NCBI GenBank assembly: GCA_031253875.1 | Contig: JAIRVN010000001.1 | Coordinates: 1-7,509 of the forward strand | Origin: Deltaproteobacteria bacterium | GTDB lineage: Bacteria > Desulfobacterota > Desulfovibrionia > Desulfovibrionales > Desulfovibrionaceae | Reading direction: 5' to 3' | Length of the DNA: 7,509 nucleotides | Shown: piece by piece, positions 1 to 6,805 of the stretch | Position numbering within the stretch: the stretch's first letter is position 1 | How the letters are laid out: every line of letters begins with the position of its first letter | The notes under the pieces: model-generated | Databases searched by the model: none | What the model was told of the DNA's origin: nothing | Seen by the model: the letters and a program-made list of their open reading frames with translations, nothing else | Made by a program: the position numbers and the translations under genes

Positions 1-517
1 TCTTGGCCGCTTCGTGACGGGTGCGCGATGCGATTTCGGCAAAAAGCTGTTCTTTGGCTTCCTCGCCGCTTAAGCCGGAAATTTCCTGGAGCCGGCGTTC
101 CTGTTCAATAATACGGGTATCGAGCAGGACTTCCTTTTCTTCAAGCTGGCGTTCTTTGCGCGTCAATTCTTTTTCCACGCCCAGGATTTCATGTTCCTTT
201 TCCGTGGCTTTTTCGAGTTTTTCCTCAAGGCGTTCACTCTGTTCCTGGATTTTGCGTTCCCGCGCTTTCAGTTCCCGCTCAAGTTCCTTGAGCTCATGCT
301 CCAGCGCACGTTTTTGGCTGAAAAGCTCATCCTGCCCCTGAAGCAACAGTTCTTTTTTCTGGGCCTGGGCTTCCTTGCGGGCTTCTTCCACAATCCGTCT
401 GGCTAGTTCGTCCGCGTCACCCATACGTTTGGACATTGCCGCGCGATGTGCGGCAATACCCACGATCAGACCGATCGCTACAGCGCCCGTCACATATATA
501 ATCAGCATGAAATCCAC
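1..517 (-). CDS. rny: Ribonuclease Y, N-terminal part (cut by left edge)
   Basis: RNase Y is a membrane-bound endoribonuclease that starts mRNA decay. About 172 codons are present; the family is usually about 520 residues, so the KH and HD catalytic domains lie outside the window. Visible here are an N-terminal membrane segment (about residues 4-23, LIIYVTGAVAIGLIVGIAA) and then a long, highly charged Glu/Lys/Arg-rich coiled coil (about 28-150). The coiled coil is followed by the family-typical stretch ISGLSGEEAKEQLFAEI. I chose the GTG at 517 because a strong Shine-Dalgarno (GGGGGAG, 531-525) lies 7 nt upstream; the ATG at 508 would be 16 nt away. The gene follows the 6S RNA and has the same direction as zapA. 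It uses CTA and TTA leucine codons that glmU and clpB avoid. The identification rests on architecture and the ISGLS motif; without the HD domain it cannot be fully confirmed here. Confidence 0.88.
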   Translation of the reverse strand, partial: MDFMLIIYVTGAVAIGLIVGIAAHRAAMSKRMGDADELARRIVEEARKEAQAQKKELLLQGQDELFSQKRALEHELKELERELKARERKIQEQSERLEEKLEKATEKEHEILGVEKELTRKERQLEEKEVLLDTRIIEQERRLQEISGLSGEEAKEQLFAEIASRTRHEAAK

Positions 518-614
518 AGATATTCTCCCCCTATGATGACAGGCTCAAAAGCCTGATACGGCAAACGCGCCTCGTGCGCGGCACACAACAAGGAGGATCG
601 CGGCAGGAAACTCG

Positions 615-638
615 CGTCCCGCACATGGCGGCGGGACG
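615..638 (-). other. GC-rich hairpin downstream of 6S RNA
   Basis: On the minus strand CGTCCCGC (638-631) and GCGGGACG (622-615) form a perfect 8-bp stem around an 8-nt loop. It lies about 40 nt beyond the predicted 3' end of 6S RNA and about 100 nt before rny. Only three T residues follow, so it is a poor intrinsic terminator. It could be a processing or attenuation structure in the rny leader, or a degenerate terminator. Between it and rny I see only a small AGGCT/AGCCT hairpin (541-554) and the Shine-Dalgarno. Confidence 0.35.
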
Positions 639-675
639 GGAAATCAAGCGGGCCTGGGGCCGCACGCTCGGGAAA

Positions 676-855
676 GAGCCCCGGAGAGCCGTGTGACTTG
701 CAGACGCAGAACCTGGTTTGCCCAGGTGGGAACCACGGATTCTCCTTCAGGCTTCCCGTTTCAAACGGGCATGCACACCGGAAAAGTCGACTTGGTCCCC
801 ATTTTTATGCTTGTGAGGTCAGCGACTACGCATCAAGCACGCACACTCCAGGGAA
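676..855 (-). ncRNA. ssrS: 6S RNA
   Basis: 6S RNA binds sigma-70 RNA polymerase by mimicking an open promoter and tunes transcription in slow growth. The minus strand has the expected layout over about 180 nt (E. coli 184 nt). A terminal stem pairs CCCTGGAG (853-846) perfectly with CTCCGGGG (686-679), including one G-U pair. TGTG (845-842) pairs with CACA (695-692) across a small internal loop. A long, weakly paired central region follows. Inside it are two clean hairpins: CCCGTT/AACGGG (within 769-755) and an apical ACCTGG/CCAGGT with loop GCAAA (727-711). The gene starts about 24 nt after the zapA stop, as in the E. coli zapA-ssrS arrangement. A -10-like TATCTT lies at 870-865 with no good -35, so it may have a weak promoter of its own or be cut from the zapA transcript. 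The ends are approximate (a few nt). Confidence 0.85.
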
Positions 856-878
856 CGAAAGTACAAGATATGCTTGCA

Positions 879-1139
879 CTAAACATCATCTATCTTCGTC
901 AGCAGGTCATCTATGCGATTCTGCACACAGGCCAACTGATCGTGCGACTGTAACAGGTCATCCGCAAGGCCAAGCACCAAAAAAGTCAGCAGGGCTTCCT
1001 TGCTGATTCGTCCTCCGTGAAACCTAAGCCTCTCAAACCGTTCTTCCACAAGGGCTTTGGCGCTCTCCACACGCCCCTGATCAGCCTCAGCGCGGAACGA
1101 TATATCCAAGCCGAGAACAGTTAAATTAAAACTGCGCAT
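879..1139 (-). CDS. zapA: Cell division protein ZapA
   Basis: ZapA is a cytoplasmic protein that binds and cross-links FtsZ filaments and stabilises the division ring. The 86-residue product opens with MRSFNLTVLGLDISFRAEAD, the beta-strand start typical of ZapA. It continues with helices holding VEERFERLRFHGGRISKEALLTF and a C-terminal, coiled-coil-forming helix. The frame stays open up to an ATG at 1181, but I start at 1139 because homology begins there and a GAAGG Shine-Dalgarno ends 7 nt before it. The gene lies downstream of the ZapB-like gene in the same direction, and the 6S RNA begins about 24 nt after its stop. TTA and ATA codons near its start differ from the strict codon use of glmU and clpB. 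The family call is firm; the exact start is fairly sure. Confidence 0.9.
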   Translation of the reverse strand: MRSFNLTVLGLDISFRAEADQGRVESAKALVEERFERLRFHGGRISKEALLTFLVLGLADDLLQSHDQLACVQNRIDDLLTKIDDV

Positions 1140-1152
1140 CTTCGAGCCTTCA

Positions 1153-1198
1153 GGCGCCGTCATGCTCACGCGAAAAGACATGCCGGGCGCCGTGCATG
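1153..1198. repeat. Imperfect short direct repeat in zapA leader
   Basis: GGCGCCGTCATG (1153-1164) and GGCGCCGTGCATG (1186-1198) are near-identical copies 33 bp apart, just upstream of the chosen zapA start. Each contains the self-complementary GGCGCC, so the two copies could also pair in the transcript close to the zapA ribosome-binding site. This may be chance in GC-rich DNA. The rest of the 169-bp zapB-zapA gap shows no clear promoter or terminator. Confidence 0.25.
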
Positions 1199-1308
1199 AA
1201 CACGACTACCGCTGGAAACGGCGTGCGGCAGCCGGAAAATCGCTTTCCACCGCGCGCGGGCACCATATGCACGGCGCGCTGACGCAAGAATGCGAAACCA
1301 CTCCGTTT

Positions 1309-1548
1309 TTACGGTGTACCCGAAGCAACACTCTGAAGACGCGACAACAATCCGTCCACGCGCTGCAACACCGCAGTCTTTAACTTCTGCTCTTCTGCCA
1401 ACGCCTGTTTCAGGTAACTGTTCTCCTCCACCACAGCCGCGAGGCTGACGGAGACATCTGCGCGAAGTTCCGCATTCTCCCTGCGCAGGGATTCTATTTC
1501 CTTGACCAGAGAGTCTACTCGGCTTTCCAGGAGATCTAACAGTTCCAT
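1309..1548 (-). CDS. zapB: ZapB-like small coiled-coil cell division protein
   Basis: The 79-residue product is predicted to be one long coiled coil for most of its length. Its layout matches E. coli ZapB (81 residues). The start LLDLLESRVDSLVKEIESL resembles the ZapB pattern LE-K/R-V...I. A central EN.YLK matches ZapB ENNHLK, and the tail QRVDGLLSRLQSV parallels the ZapB tail ERLQALLGRMEEV. ZapB forms a layer inside the Z-ring and is recruited by ZapA, which is encoded just downstream here; that pairing supports the call. An in-frame TAG lies 12 nt upstream of the ATG at 1548, so the start cannot move far. The nearest Shine-Dalgarno-like AAGGA (1569-1565) is 16 nt away, which is long and suggests modest translation. 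Coiled coils resemble each other by chance, so this could be a non-orthologous analogue. Confidence 0.68.
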   Translation of the reverse strand: MELLDLLESRVDSLVKEIESLRRENAELRADVSVSLAAVVEENSYLKQALAEEQKLKTAVLQRVDGLLSRLQSVASGTP

Positions 1549-1668
1549 GCTTTTTAGCTACCATTCCTTGCCAACGAAAGCAAGCTGTTGAGGTGGTGAC
1601 GCCGGGCAACGCCGCGGCGTGCAAAATACGCCCGGACACATCGGCGGAAAACACGAAAAACATCCGCG

Positions 1669-3039
1669 CTAACTTTTTATTACCCTTCGCGGCATATTGC
1701 GTTGCCGTCCCCGGGCGATGGCCATTTCGCCGTCAGGCACATCCTGAGTGATGACCGAGCCCGCGCCGACCAGCGCGCCGCAACCCACATTGACCGGCGC
1801 CACAAGTGCCGTATTGCTGCCGATAAAGGCGCCCGCGCCGATACGCGTTGTGTGCTTGCGTTCCCCATCATAATTGCAGGTGATGGTTCCCGCGCCGATA
1901 TTGGCGCGTTCACCCACATCCGCATCGCCGATGTAGGCAAGATGGTTCGCTTTGGCGCCCTTGCGCAGACAGGCCTGTTTCAACTCCACAAAATTTCCCA
2001 TGTGCGCGGATTCTTCCATCACCGCGCCCGGCCGCAAACGGGCAAAGGGCCCTACCGTACAATTTTTTCCCACCCGTGCGCCTTCCAGATGACAAAAAGA
2101 GCGCACAACCGTATCCGCATCCACGTTGCTGTCGAGCAACACGCAATGCGACTCGATGCACGCTCCCTGCGCCACCCGGCTTGCGCCGTAAATTTCGCAG
2201 GGACCCGTCAATTCCGCACCGGATTCGATCCGTACGCGCGGTCCGACGCGCACCGTTTCCGGGGCATGGATGATAACGCCGCTCTCCAGGAGTCCACGCA
2301 GGATTTTTTCGCGCAGAAATGCTTCCGCCTGCACAAGTTCCAGGGGAGAATTGATGCCGAACAAACTGGGGTCATTCCCGCAGTCCAGGCCGCGCGCCTC
2401 ATAGCCTTCGGTCAGCGCCAGCCCCACGAGATCCGTGATGTAGTACTCGCCGCTCCTGTTCGCCCTGGAAAGGGCCGGCGTCAGTTTTTTCGCCAGATCA
2501 AGGCGCAGGCAGTATACGCCCGCGTTGACCTCGCCGGTGACGGAACCATGCACGGCGGGATCAAAATCCTTTGCCTCCACGATGGACTGTACCCGTCCAT
2601 CCTTGCGCACCACACGCCCATAGGCGGCAGGTTCGGCCAGACGCAGGCTGGCGAACGCCAGATCAGCCCCTTCGGCCTGCAGCAGAAAACTTTCCAGCAG
2701 GGCGGAAGAGACAAGAGGGCTGTCGCCGTTAAGCACAAGTATGCGTTCACAGCCCGCGGCTTCCAAAGCCGGCAGCGCTTCCGTCAGGGCATGCCCGGTA
2801 CCGAGCTGTTCCCGCTGTTCCACAAAACGCACCGTGCCGTCCGCAAAAGCCTTGCGAACCCTTTCAGCCTGATAGCCGACAACCGCCCAAACCTCGTCTC
2901 CGAAAAGCGGACGCAACGCATCCACCACATAACGCAACATGGGATCGTTCAGCAGACGCTGCAACACCTTCGGCGTGTCCGAATGCATGCGCGTTCCCTT
3001 GCCGGCGGCCAGAATCAGCGCGCCAATGCGCTGCGCCAT
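1669..3039 (-). CDS. glmU: Bifunctional GlmU: GlcN-1-P acetyltransferase / GlcNAc-1-P uridylyltransferase
   Basis: GlmU makes UDP-GlcNAc in two cytoplasmic steps: acetylation of glucosamine-1-phosphate with acetyl-CoA, then uridylylation with UTP. The product feeds peptidoglycan and lipid A. The 456 residues match the E. coli length (456). The N-terminal uridylyltransferase domain has the nucleotide-binding LAAGKGTRM (10-18) with PKVL (23-26), QLGTGHAL (78-85), the metal-binding Asp106 in NGDSPL, EVNAGVY (170-176) and Asn230 in GINSPLEL. The C-terminal half is a left-handed beta-helix of hexapeptide repeats with the catalytic-base His366 in KANHLAYIGD, followed by NYDG (389-392), so both activities look intact. 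The ATG at 3039 has a Shine-Dalgarno (GGGGAG) 7 nt upstream. It lies 45 bp after clpB, with its own promoter candidate in that gap. Asp-Ser-Pro-Leu replaces the more usual Asp-Val/Thr-Pro-Leu, a mild change. Confidence 0.97.
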   Translation of the reverse strand: MAQRIGALILAAGKGTRMHSDTPKVLQRLLNDPMLRYVVDALRPLFGDEVWAVVGYQAERVRKAFADGTVRFVEQREQLGTGHALTEALPALEAAGCERILVLNGDSPLVSSALLESFLLQAEGADLAFASLRLAEPAAYGRVVRKDGRVQSIVEAKDFDPAVHGSVTGEVNAGVYCLRLDLAKKLTPALSRANRSGEYYITDLVGLALTEGYEARGLDCGNDPSLFGINSPLELVQAEAFLREKILRGLLESGVIIHAPETVRVGPRVRIESGAELTGPCEIYGASRVAQGACIESHCVLLDSNVDADTVVRSFCHLEGARVGKNCTVGPFARLRPGAVMEESAHMGNFVELKQACLRKGAKANHLAYIGDADVGERANIGAGTITCNYDGERKHTTRIGAGAFIGSNTALVAPVNVGCGALVGAGSVITQDVPDGEMAIARGRQRNMPRRVIKS

Positions 3040-3075
3040 ACGCCTTCTCCCCGGTTTGTACCGAATATTGTTGCC

Positions 3076-3104
3076 ATTATACGCTCAATACACAAAAAAT
3101 ACAA
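3076..3104 (-). promoter_or_regulatory. Candidate sigma-70 promoter for glmU, overlapping the clpB 3' end
   Basis: On the minus strand a perfect -10 box TATAAT (3081-3076) is preceded, after an ideal 17-bp spacer, by TTGTAT (3104-3099), which matches three of six -35 positions. The -35 and most of the spacer lie inside the last codons and stop of clpB. Transcription would start near 3069, about 30 nt before the glmU ATG. This would let glmU be expressed independently of the chaperone genes. No terminator separates clpB from glmU, so readthrough is also likely. Confidence 0.5.
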
Positions 3105-5685
3105 GTTTATCGTCAGCTTCCAATTCCACAACCACGCGCTGTCCTTCGCATATCGCGCCGGCGATGATTTTGCGCGACAAGGGTGTTTCCACATGCTGTT
3201 GCACATAGCGTTTCAGCGGCCGCGCGCCGTACACGGGATCGTAGCTCGCGTCCGCGATAAATTCCCTGGCTGCATTGCTCAATTCCAGCGCCATGTTGCG
3301 TTCGGCAAGACGCTTTTGCAGCCTGGCGACTTGCAATTCCACGATCCGCCCGACTTCCTCGCGCCGCAAGGGCGTGAAAAGCACTGTTTCGTCCACCCGG
3401 TTCAGAAACTCCGGCCGGAAATGGCGGCGCAGTTCCTCGAAAATCCTGTCCCGCACCCGCACATCCAGAAGACCGTCCGGGCCTATTCCCTCCAGCAGAA
3501 ACGTGGAGCCGATATTGGAAGTCATGATCAGGATGGTGTTGCGAAAATCCACCGTGCGGCCCCGATTGTCCGTAAGCCGCCCGTCATCCAGCACCTGAAG
3601 CAGAATGTTGAATACGTCGGGATGCGCTTTTTCAATTTCGTCGAACAAGACCACGGCATAGGGTTTGCGGCGCACCGCTTCGGTCAGTTGCCCCCCCTCG
3701 TCATAACCCACATAGCCCGGAGGCGCTCCGACAAGCCGGGATACGGAATGCTTTTCCATGTATTCGCTCATGTCCAGGCGCACCATGTTGCTTTCGGCGT
3801 CGAAAAGCGCCTCGGCCAGGCTTTTGCACAACTCGGTCTTGCCGACGCCCGTCGGCCCCAGAAAAATAAAAGACCCCGTGGGCCGCGCGGGATCCGAAAT
3901 ACCGGCTCTGGCGCGCAGCACGGCATCGGACACCGCGCTGACCGCCTCTTCCTGTCCGACGACGCGCTTATGCAGTTCCGCCGGCAGCCGGAGCAATTTT
4001 TCGCGTTCCGCCTCCAGCAGGCGCGTTACGGGAATGCCCGTCCAGCGGGCGACAATTTCCGCCACATCGTCGGGGCGCACTTCTTCCTTGAGCAGGCGCG
4101 GACCGTCTTTTTCCGCGGCTTCCGCCTTTTCCAGCGCCTTCTCCAGATTCAGCAAGGTGGAATATTTGAGTTCCGCCGCCTTGTTCAGATCATAGGCCCG
4201 TTCCGCTTCTTCAATGGCCAGGCGGGTCCGCTCGATCTCTTCCTTGATCTGGCGCACGGCGTTGATCGAATTTTTTTCCGCTTCCCACTGCGCGCGCAGC
4301 CTGTCCTGCCCGGCACGCAGCTCTCCAAGTTCGCTCTCAAGCCTGCGCAGGCGCTCCCGCGACGCTTCGTCCGTTTCACGGCGCAACGCCTCGCGTTCAA
4401 TTTCAAGCTGCATCAGTTTGCGGTTGGCTTCGTCGAGATCCGCCGGCAGCGAATCGATTTCCGTGCGGATGAGCGCCGCCGCCTCGTCGATCAGGTCTAT
4501 GGCCTTGTCCGGCAGTTGCCTGTCCGTGATATATCTGTGCGAAAGCGTCACCGCCTCCACAATCGAAGAATCGCTGATGCGCACGCCGTGATGCACTTCA
4601 AAGCGCTCCTTAAGACCGCGCAGAATGGAAATCGTATCTTCCACCGTGGGCTCTTCCACCAGCACGGGCTGGAAACGCCGTTCCAGCGCCGGATCTTTTT
4701 CAATGTGTTTACGGTACTCATTCAGCGTGGTCGCGCCTATGCAGTGCAGTTCGCCCCTTGCCAACATGGGCTTGAGCAGATTGCCCGCGTCCATGGCGCC
4801 CTCGCTTTTGCCGGCGCCCACGATATTGTGCAACTCGTCAATGAACAGCAGCGTCCGGCCTTCGGACTGCTCCACCTCATTCAGAACAGCCTTCAGGCGT
4901 TCCTCGAACTCGCCCCGGAATTTCGCCCCCGCAATGAGCGCGCCCAAATCCAGGGCATAGAGATTCTTGTCCTTCAGCCCTTCCGGCACGTCGCCCTTCA
5001 AAATGCGAAAGGCCAGGCCTTCCACGATGGCGGTCTTGCCCACCCCGGCCTCGCCGATGAGCACCGGGTTGTTTTTGGTGCGCCGCGACAAGATGCGTAT
5101 GGCGCGCCGGATTTCCGCATCGCGTCCGATGACCGGGTCAAGCTTGCCCTTGCGGGCCGCATCCACCAGATCGCGCCCGTACTTCGCCAGCGCTTCGAAG
5201 CTGTTCTCCGGGGTGACGGATGTCACGCGCTGCCCCTTGCGCATTGCCGTCATGGCCGCGTTGAAGCGATCATACGAACATTTGTACTCCCGGCAGACCG
5301 TCCCCATCGGCGATCCTGCCGGCTGCACGAGCAGTGCGGCAAAGATCTGATCCACGCTCAAATATTCGTCCTTCAACGCCCGGGCGTTGCTTTGCGCCTC
5401 GCCCAGCGCTTTGGCAAGCCGTTGCGAAACCACGAACTTGCCCGCCTCCACTCCCGGCCCGGCGACCGACGGACGTTTCGCAAGCTGCTCCGTCAGCGCG
5501 CCGGCAAAGGCCAGCGGATTGATGCCCATCTTGTCCAGTATGCGCGGCGCCAGGCCGGCTTTTTGCTCCACAAGCGCCAGGGCCAGGTGCTCTACATCCA
5601 CTTCCTGATGGCCCAGCCGAGCCGCAAGCGTTTGCGCCTCGATCAGTCCTTCGCGGGCTTTTTCCGTAAAATTGCCTGTATCCAT
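3085..5685 (-). CDS. clpB: ATP-dependent protein disaggregase ClpB
   Basis: ClpB is a hexameric cytoplasmic AAA+ machine that pulls polypeptides out of aggregates, working with DnaK/DnaJ/GrpE. The 866 residues agree with the family (about 860). Order: N-domain (1-150); NBD1 with Walker A GEAGVGKT (211-218), pore loop GAKFRGEFE (253-261), Walker B FIDE (281-284) and arginine finger ERRF (335-338); coiled-coil M-domain (about 410-535); NBD2 with Walker A GPTGVGKT (610-617), pore loop GYVG with Tyr658, Walker B LFDE (680-683) and sensor-2 GARPLKR (820-826). All catalytic residues are present. NBD1 pore loop carries Phe256 where E. coli has Tyr. The M-domain rules out ClpA; no ClpP-binding loop is evident. 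The ATG at 5685 has GAGG 7 nt upstream. It follows cbpA by 59 bp with no terminator, so the two are probably co-transcribed. No CIRCE element is seen. Confidence 0.98.
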   Translation of the reverse strand: MDTGNFTEKAREGLIEAQTLAARLGHQEVDVEHLALALVEQKAGLAPRILDKMGINPLAFAGALTEQLAKRPSVAGPGVEAGKFVVSQRLAKALGEAQSNARALKDEYLSVDQIFAALLVQPAGSPMGTVCREYKCSYDRFNAAMTAMRKGQRVTSVTPENSFEALAKYGRDLVDAARKGKLDPVIGRDAEIRRAIRILSRRTKNNPVLIGEAGVGKTAIVEGLAFRILKGDVPEGLKDKNLYALDLGALIAGAKFRGEFEERLKAVLNEVEQSEGRTLLFIDELHNIVGAGKSEGAMDAGNLLKPMLARGELHCIGATTLNEYRKHIEKDPALERRFQPVLVEEPTVEDTISILRGLKERFEVHHGVRISDSSIVEAVTLSHRYITDRQLPDKAIDLIDEAAALIRTEIDSLPADLDEANRKLMQLEIEREALRRETDEASRERLRRLESELGELRAGQDRLRAQWEAEKNSINAVRQIKEEIERTRLAIEEAERAYDLNKAAELKYSTLLNLEKALEKAEAAEKDGPRLLKEEVRPDDVAEIVARWTGIPVTRLLEAEREKLLRLPAELHKRVVGQEEAVSAVSDAVLRARAGISDPARPTGSFIFLGPTGVGKTELCKSLAEALFDAESNMVRLDMSEYMEKHSVSRLVGAPPGYVGYDEGGQLTEAVRRKPYAVVLFDEIEKAHPDVFNILLQVLDDGRLTDNRGRTVDFRNTILIMTSNIGSTFLLEGIGPDGLLDVRVRDRIFEELRRHFRPEFLNRVDETVLFTPLRREEVGRIVELQVARLQKRLAERNMALELSNAAREFIADASYDPVYGARPLKRYVQQHVETPLSRKIIAGAICEGQRVVVELEADDKLVFFVY

Positions 5686-5744
5686 AAAGAAACCTCATAT
5701 ATTTCAGCCTGACGAAACATCACGGTCAACTGGGGCAGTACCTG

Positions 5745-6680
5745 CTACGGCCGCGCTGTAAATGAAGACGCGGCGGCCAGCTCTGCCCAGAGTTTTTGTT
5801 CGCGTTCCGTCGTTGTTTCGGGCAGCACTATCTGCGCCTGCGCCAGCAGGTCGCCACGGCCGGCGCTCGCGCCCATGCCCTTTCCGCGCATGCGGAATTT
5901 GCGGCCCGAGGACGTGCCGGCAGGCACCTGCAATTCCACGTCGCCTTCCAGAGTCGGAACACGCACTCTGGCGCCGAGCGCCGCCTCCCAGGGAGCCAGC
6001 GGCACGGTGCAGAGCAGGTTGTCGCCGTCCACCTGGAAGTGCGGGTGCGGCGCGAAACGGATGTGCAAAAACAAATCGCCGGGCGTGCCTCCCCCCGGCG
6101 CGGGATTCCCCTGGCCCGCAAGACGAAGTTTGGCGCCTTCGCGGATGCCGGCGGGAATGTTTACCTCCAGGGTGCGTTCTCCGCCGGGGCCTTGCAAGGA
6201 GAGCGTTTTGCGCCCGCCTTTGACGGCGTCCTCAAGCGCAATGGCGAATTCCGCCTCCACGTTGCGGCCGCGGCGCTGCCTGGCGGAAAACGCGCCGAAG
6301 GGATCGGGGCCGAAGCTGCCTGCCCTGCCGCCGCCGCGCGCGGCCTGTCCGAAAATCATTTCAAAAAAGTCGCTGAAACCGGAGCCGGCGCCGCCGTCGA
6401 AGGAGAAATGCATGTTCTCGAAGCCGGGCGCGCCCTGGAACTGCTGGCCATGCTGCCAATTATGGCCCAACTGATCGTAGAGCTTGCGCTTTTCCGGATC
6501 TTTGAGCACTTCATAGGCCTCGTTGAGCTCTTTGAATTTTTCTTCGGCCTGAGCGTTGCCCGCATTGAGATCCGGGTGATGCTTGCGGGCCAGCTTTTTG
6601 AAAGCCCGGGAAATCTCGCTTGCGGACGCGGAGCGTTCAACTCCCAAAATCTGATAATAATCTTTATAGGAAACTGCCAT
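5745..6680 (-). CDS. cbpA: DnaJ-family co-chaperone, CbpA type
   Basis: This is a J-domain protein that stimulates the DnaK ATPase and delivers substrates. The 311 residues are close to E. coli CbpA (306). The J-domain (about 5-70) carries the essential HPD at 35-37. A Gly/Phe-rich linker follows (about 78-150, with SDFFEMIFG and repeated GGG), then two beta-rich client-binding domains (about 155-300). The zinc-finger CxxCxGxG repeats of true DnaJ are absent, with only one Cys in the whole protein. That makes it class B/CbpA-like rather than DnaJ. The frame extends to an ATG at 6740, but I start at 6680: the J-domain begins there, and AAGGGGG lies 5 nt before it. It is the first gene of the minus-strand run, upstream of clpB. 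A separate CbpM or HspR-like regulator gene is not found next to it in this window. It may be called dnaJ in some annotations. Confidence 0.93.
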   Translation of the reverse strand: MAVSYKDYYQILGVERSASASEISRAFKKLARKHHPDLNAGNAQAEEKFKELNEAYEVLKDPEKRKLYDQLGHNWQHGQQFQGAPGFENMHFSFDGGAGSGFSDFFEMIFGQAARGGGRAGSFGPDPFGAFSARQRRGRNVEAEFAIALEDAVKGGRKTLSLQGPGGERTLEVNIPAGIREGAKLRLAGQGNPAPGGGTPGDLFLHIRFAPHPHFQVDGDNLLCTVPLAPWEAALGARVRVPTLEGDVELQVPAGTSSGRKFRMRGKGMGASAGRGDLLAQAQIVLPETTTEREQKLWAELAAASSFTARP

Positions 6681-6731
6681 GCCTGCCCCCTTCACGCCCG
6701 GCCCGGAGCGGTATAGAAATATCCGGATCAA

Positions 6732-6747
6732 AACATACATGCATGTT
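6732..6747. promoter_or_regulatory. Perfect inverted repeat, possible operator or activator site
   Basis: AACAT (6732-6736) and ATGTT (6743-6747) form a perfect inverted repeat with a 6-bp centre. Inside it lies the self-complementary decamer ACATGCATGT (6737-6746). It sits between the divergent cbpA and TPR genes. It would be in the cbpA leader, just downstream of its predicted start point, and about 60 bp upstream of the sigma-54 -24 element. An operator for cbpA-clpB or an upstream activator site for the plus-strand gene are both possible; neither is shown. Confidence 0.35.
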
Positions 6748-6758
6748 GCGTCGCTGTA

Positions 6759-6786
6759 AAACTAAGATCGCCGCATGCTTCGTCAA
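6759..6786 (-). promoter_or_regulatory. Candidate sigma-70 type promoter for cbpA-clpB
   Basis: On the minus strand TTGACG (6786-6781, five of six -35 matches) is followed after 16 bp by TAGTTT (6764-6759, four of six -10 matches). The start point would be near 6752, giving a leader of about 72 nt before the cbpA ATG. The -35 is extended as CTTGACG, resembling the heat-shock sigma-32 -35 (CTTGAAA). However, no CCCCAT-type -10 stands at the right distance, so heat-shock control by that factor is unproven. Confidence 0.38.
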
Positions 6787-6805
6787 GTGAGGATAGGCTG
6801 CGGCT

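Noticed and set aside
541..554. AGGCT/AGCCT hairpin upstream of rny as a terminator
   Set aside because: The 5-bp stem has no T-tract after it on either strand.
693..1006. Two overlapping plus-strand frames of 86 and 102 codons
   Set aside because: They lie antisense to the 6S RNA and the end of zapA and have no coding character.
1140..1181. A 14-residue N-terminal extension of ZapA
   Set aside because: Family homology begins at MRSFNL and a GAAGG Shine-Dalgarno is well placed for the ATG at 1139.
1609..1620. 12-bp palindrome ACGCCGCGGCGT between glmU and zapB as a terminator
   Set aside because: It is too tight to form a normal hairpin loop and no T-run follows on either strand.
1166..1663. 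A 165-codon minus-strand open frame covering zapB in another frame
   Set aside because: The Arg/Gly-rich translation has no recognisable motif, and the overlapping ZapB-like frame has a coherent coiled-coil pattern. It also extends across the zapB-zapA spacer with no suitable ribosome-binding site.
1702..5712. A plus-strand open frame of 1336 codons
   Set aside because: It is in exact antisense register with glmU and clpB and is open only because those genes lack TTA, CTA and TCA codons. Its translation is low-complexity Arg/His/Gln-rich and resembles no protein family, while both sense genes have full motifs.
5701..5729. TTGACC-N17-TGAAAT as a clpB promoter (minus strand)
   Set aside because: The start point would fall at about 5694, inside the clpB Shine-Dalgarno, leaving no usable leader.
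5796..6716. A plus-strand open frame of 306 codons
   Set aside because: It is the in-register antisense shadow of cbpA, whose J-domain and client-binding domains are intact.
6681..6740. A 20-residue N-terminal extension of CbpA
   Set aside because: The extra residues have no family match, the J-domain starts at the internal ATG, and that ATG has the strong ribosome-binding site.
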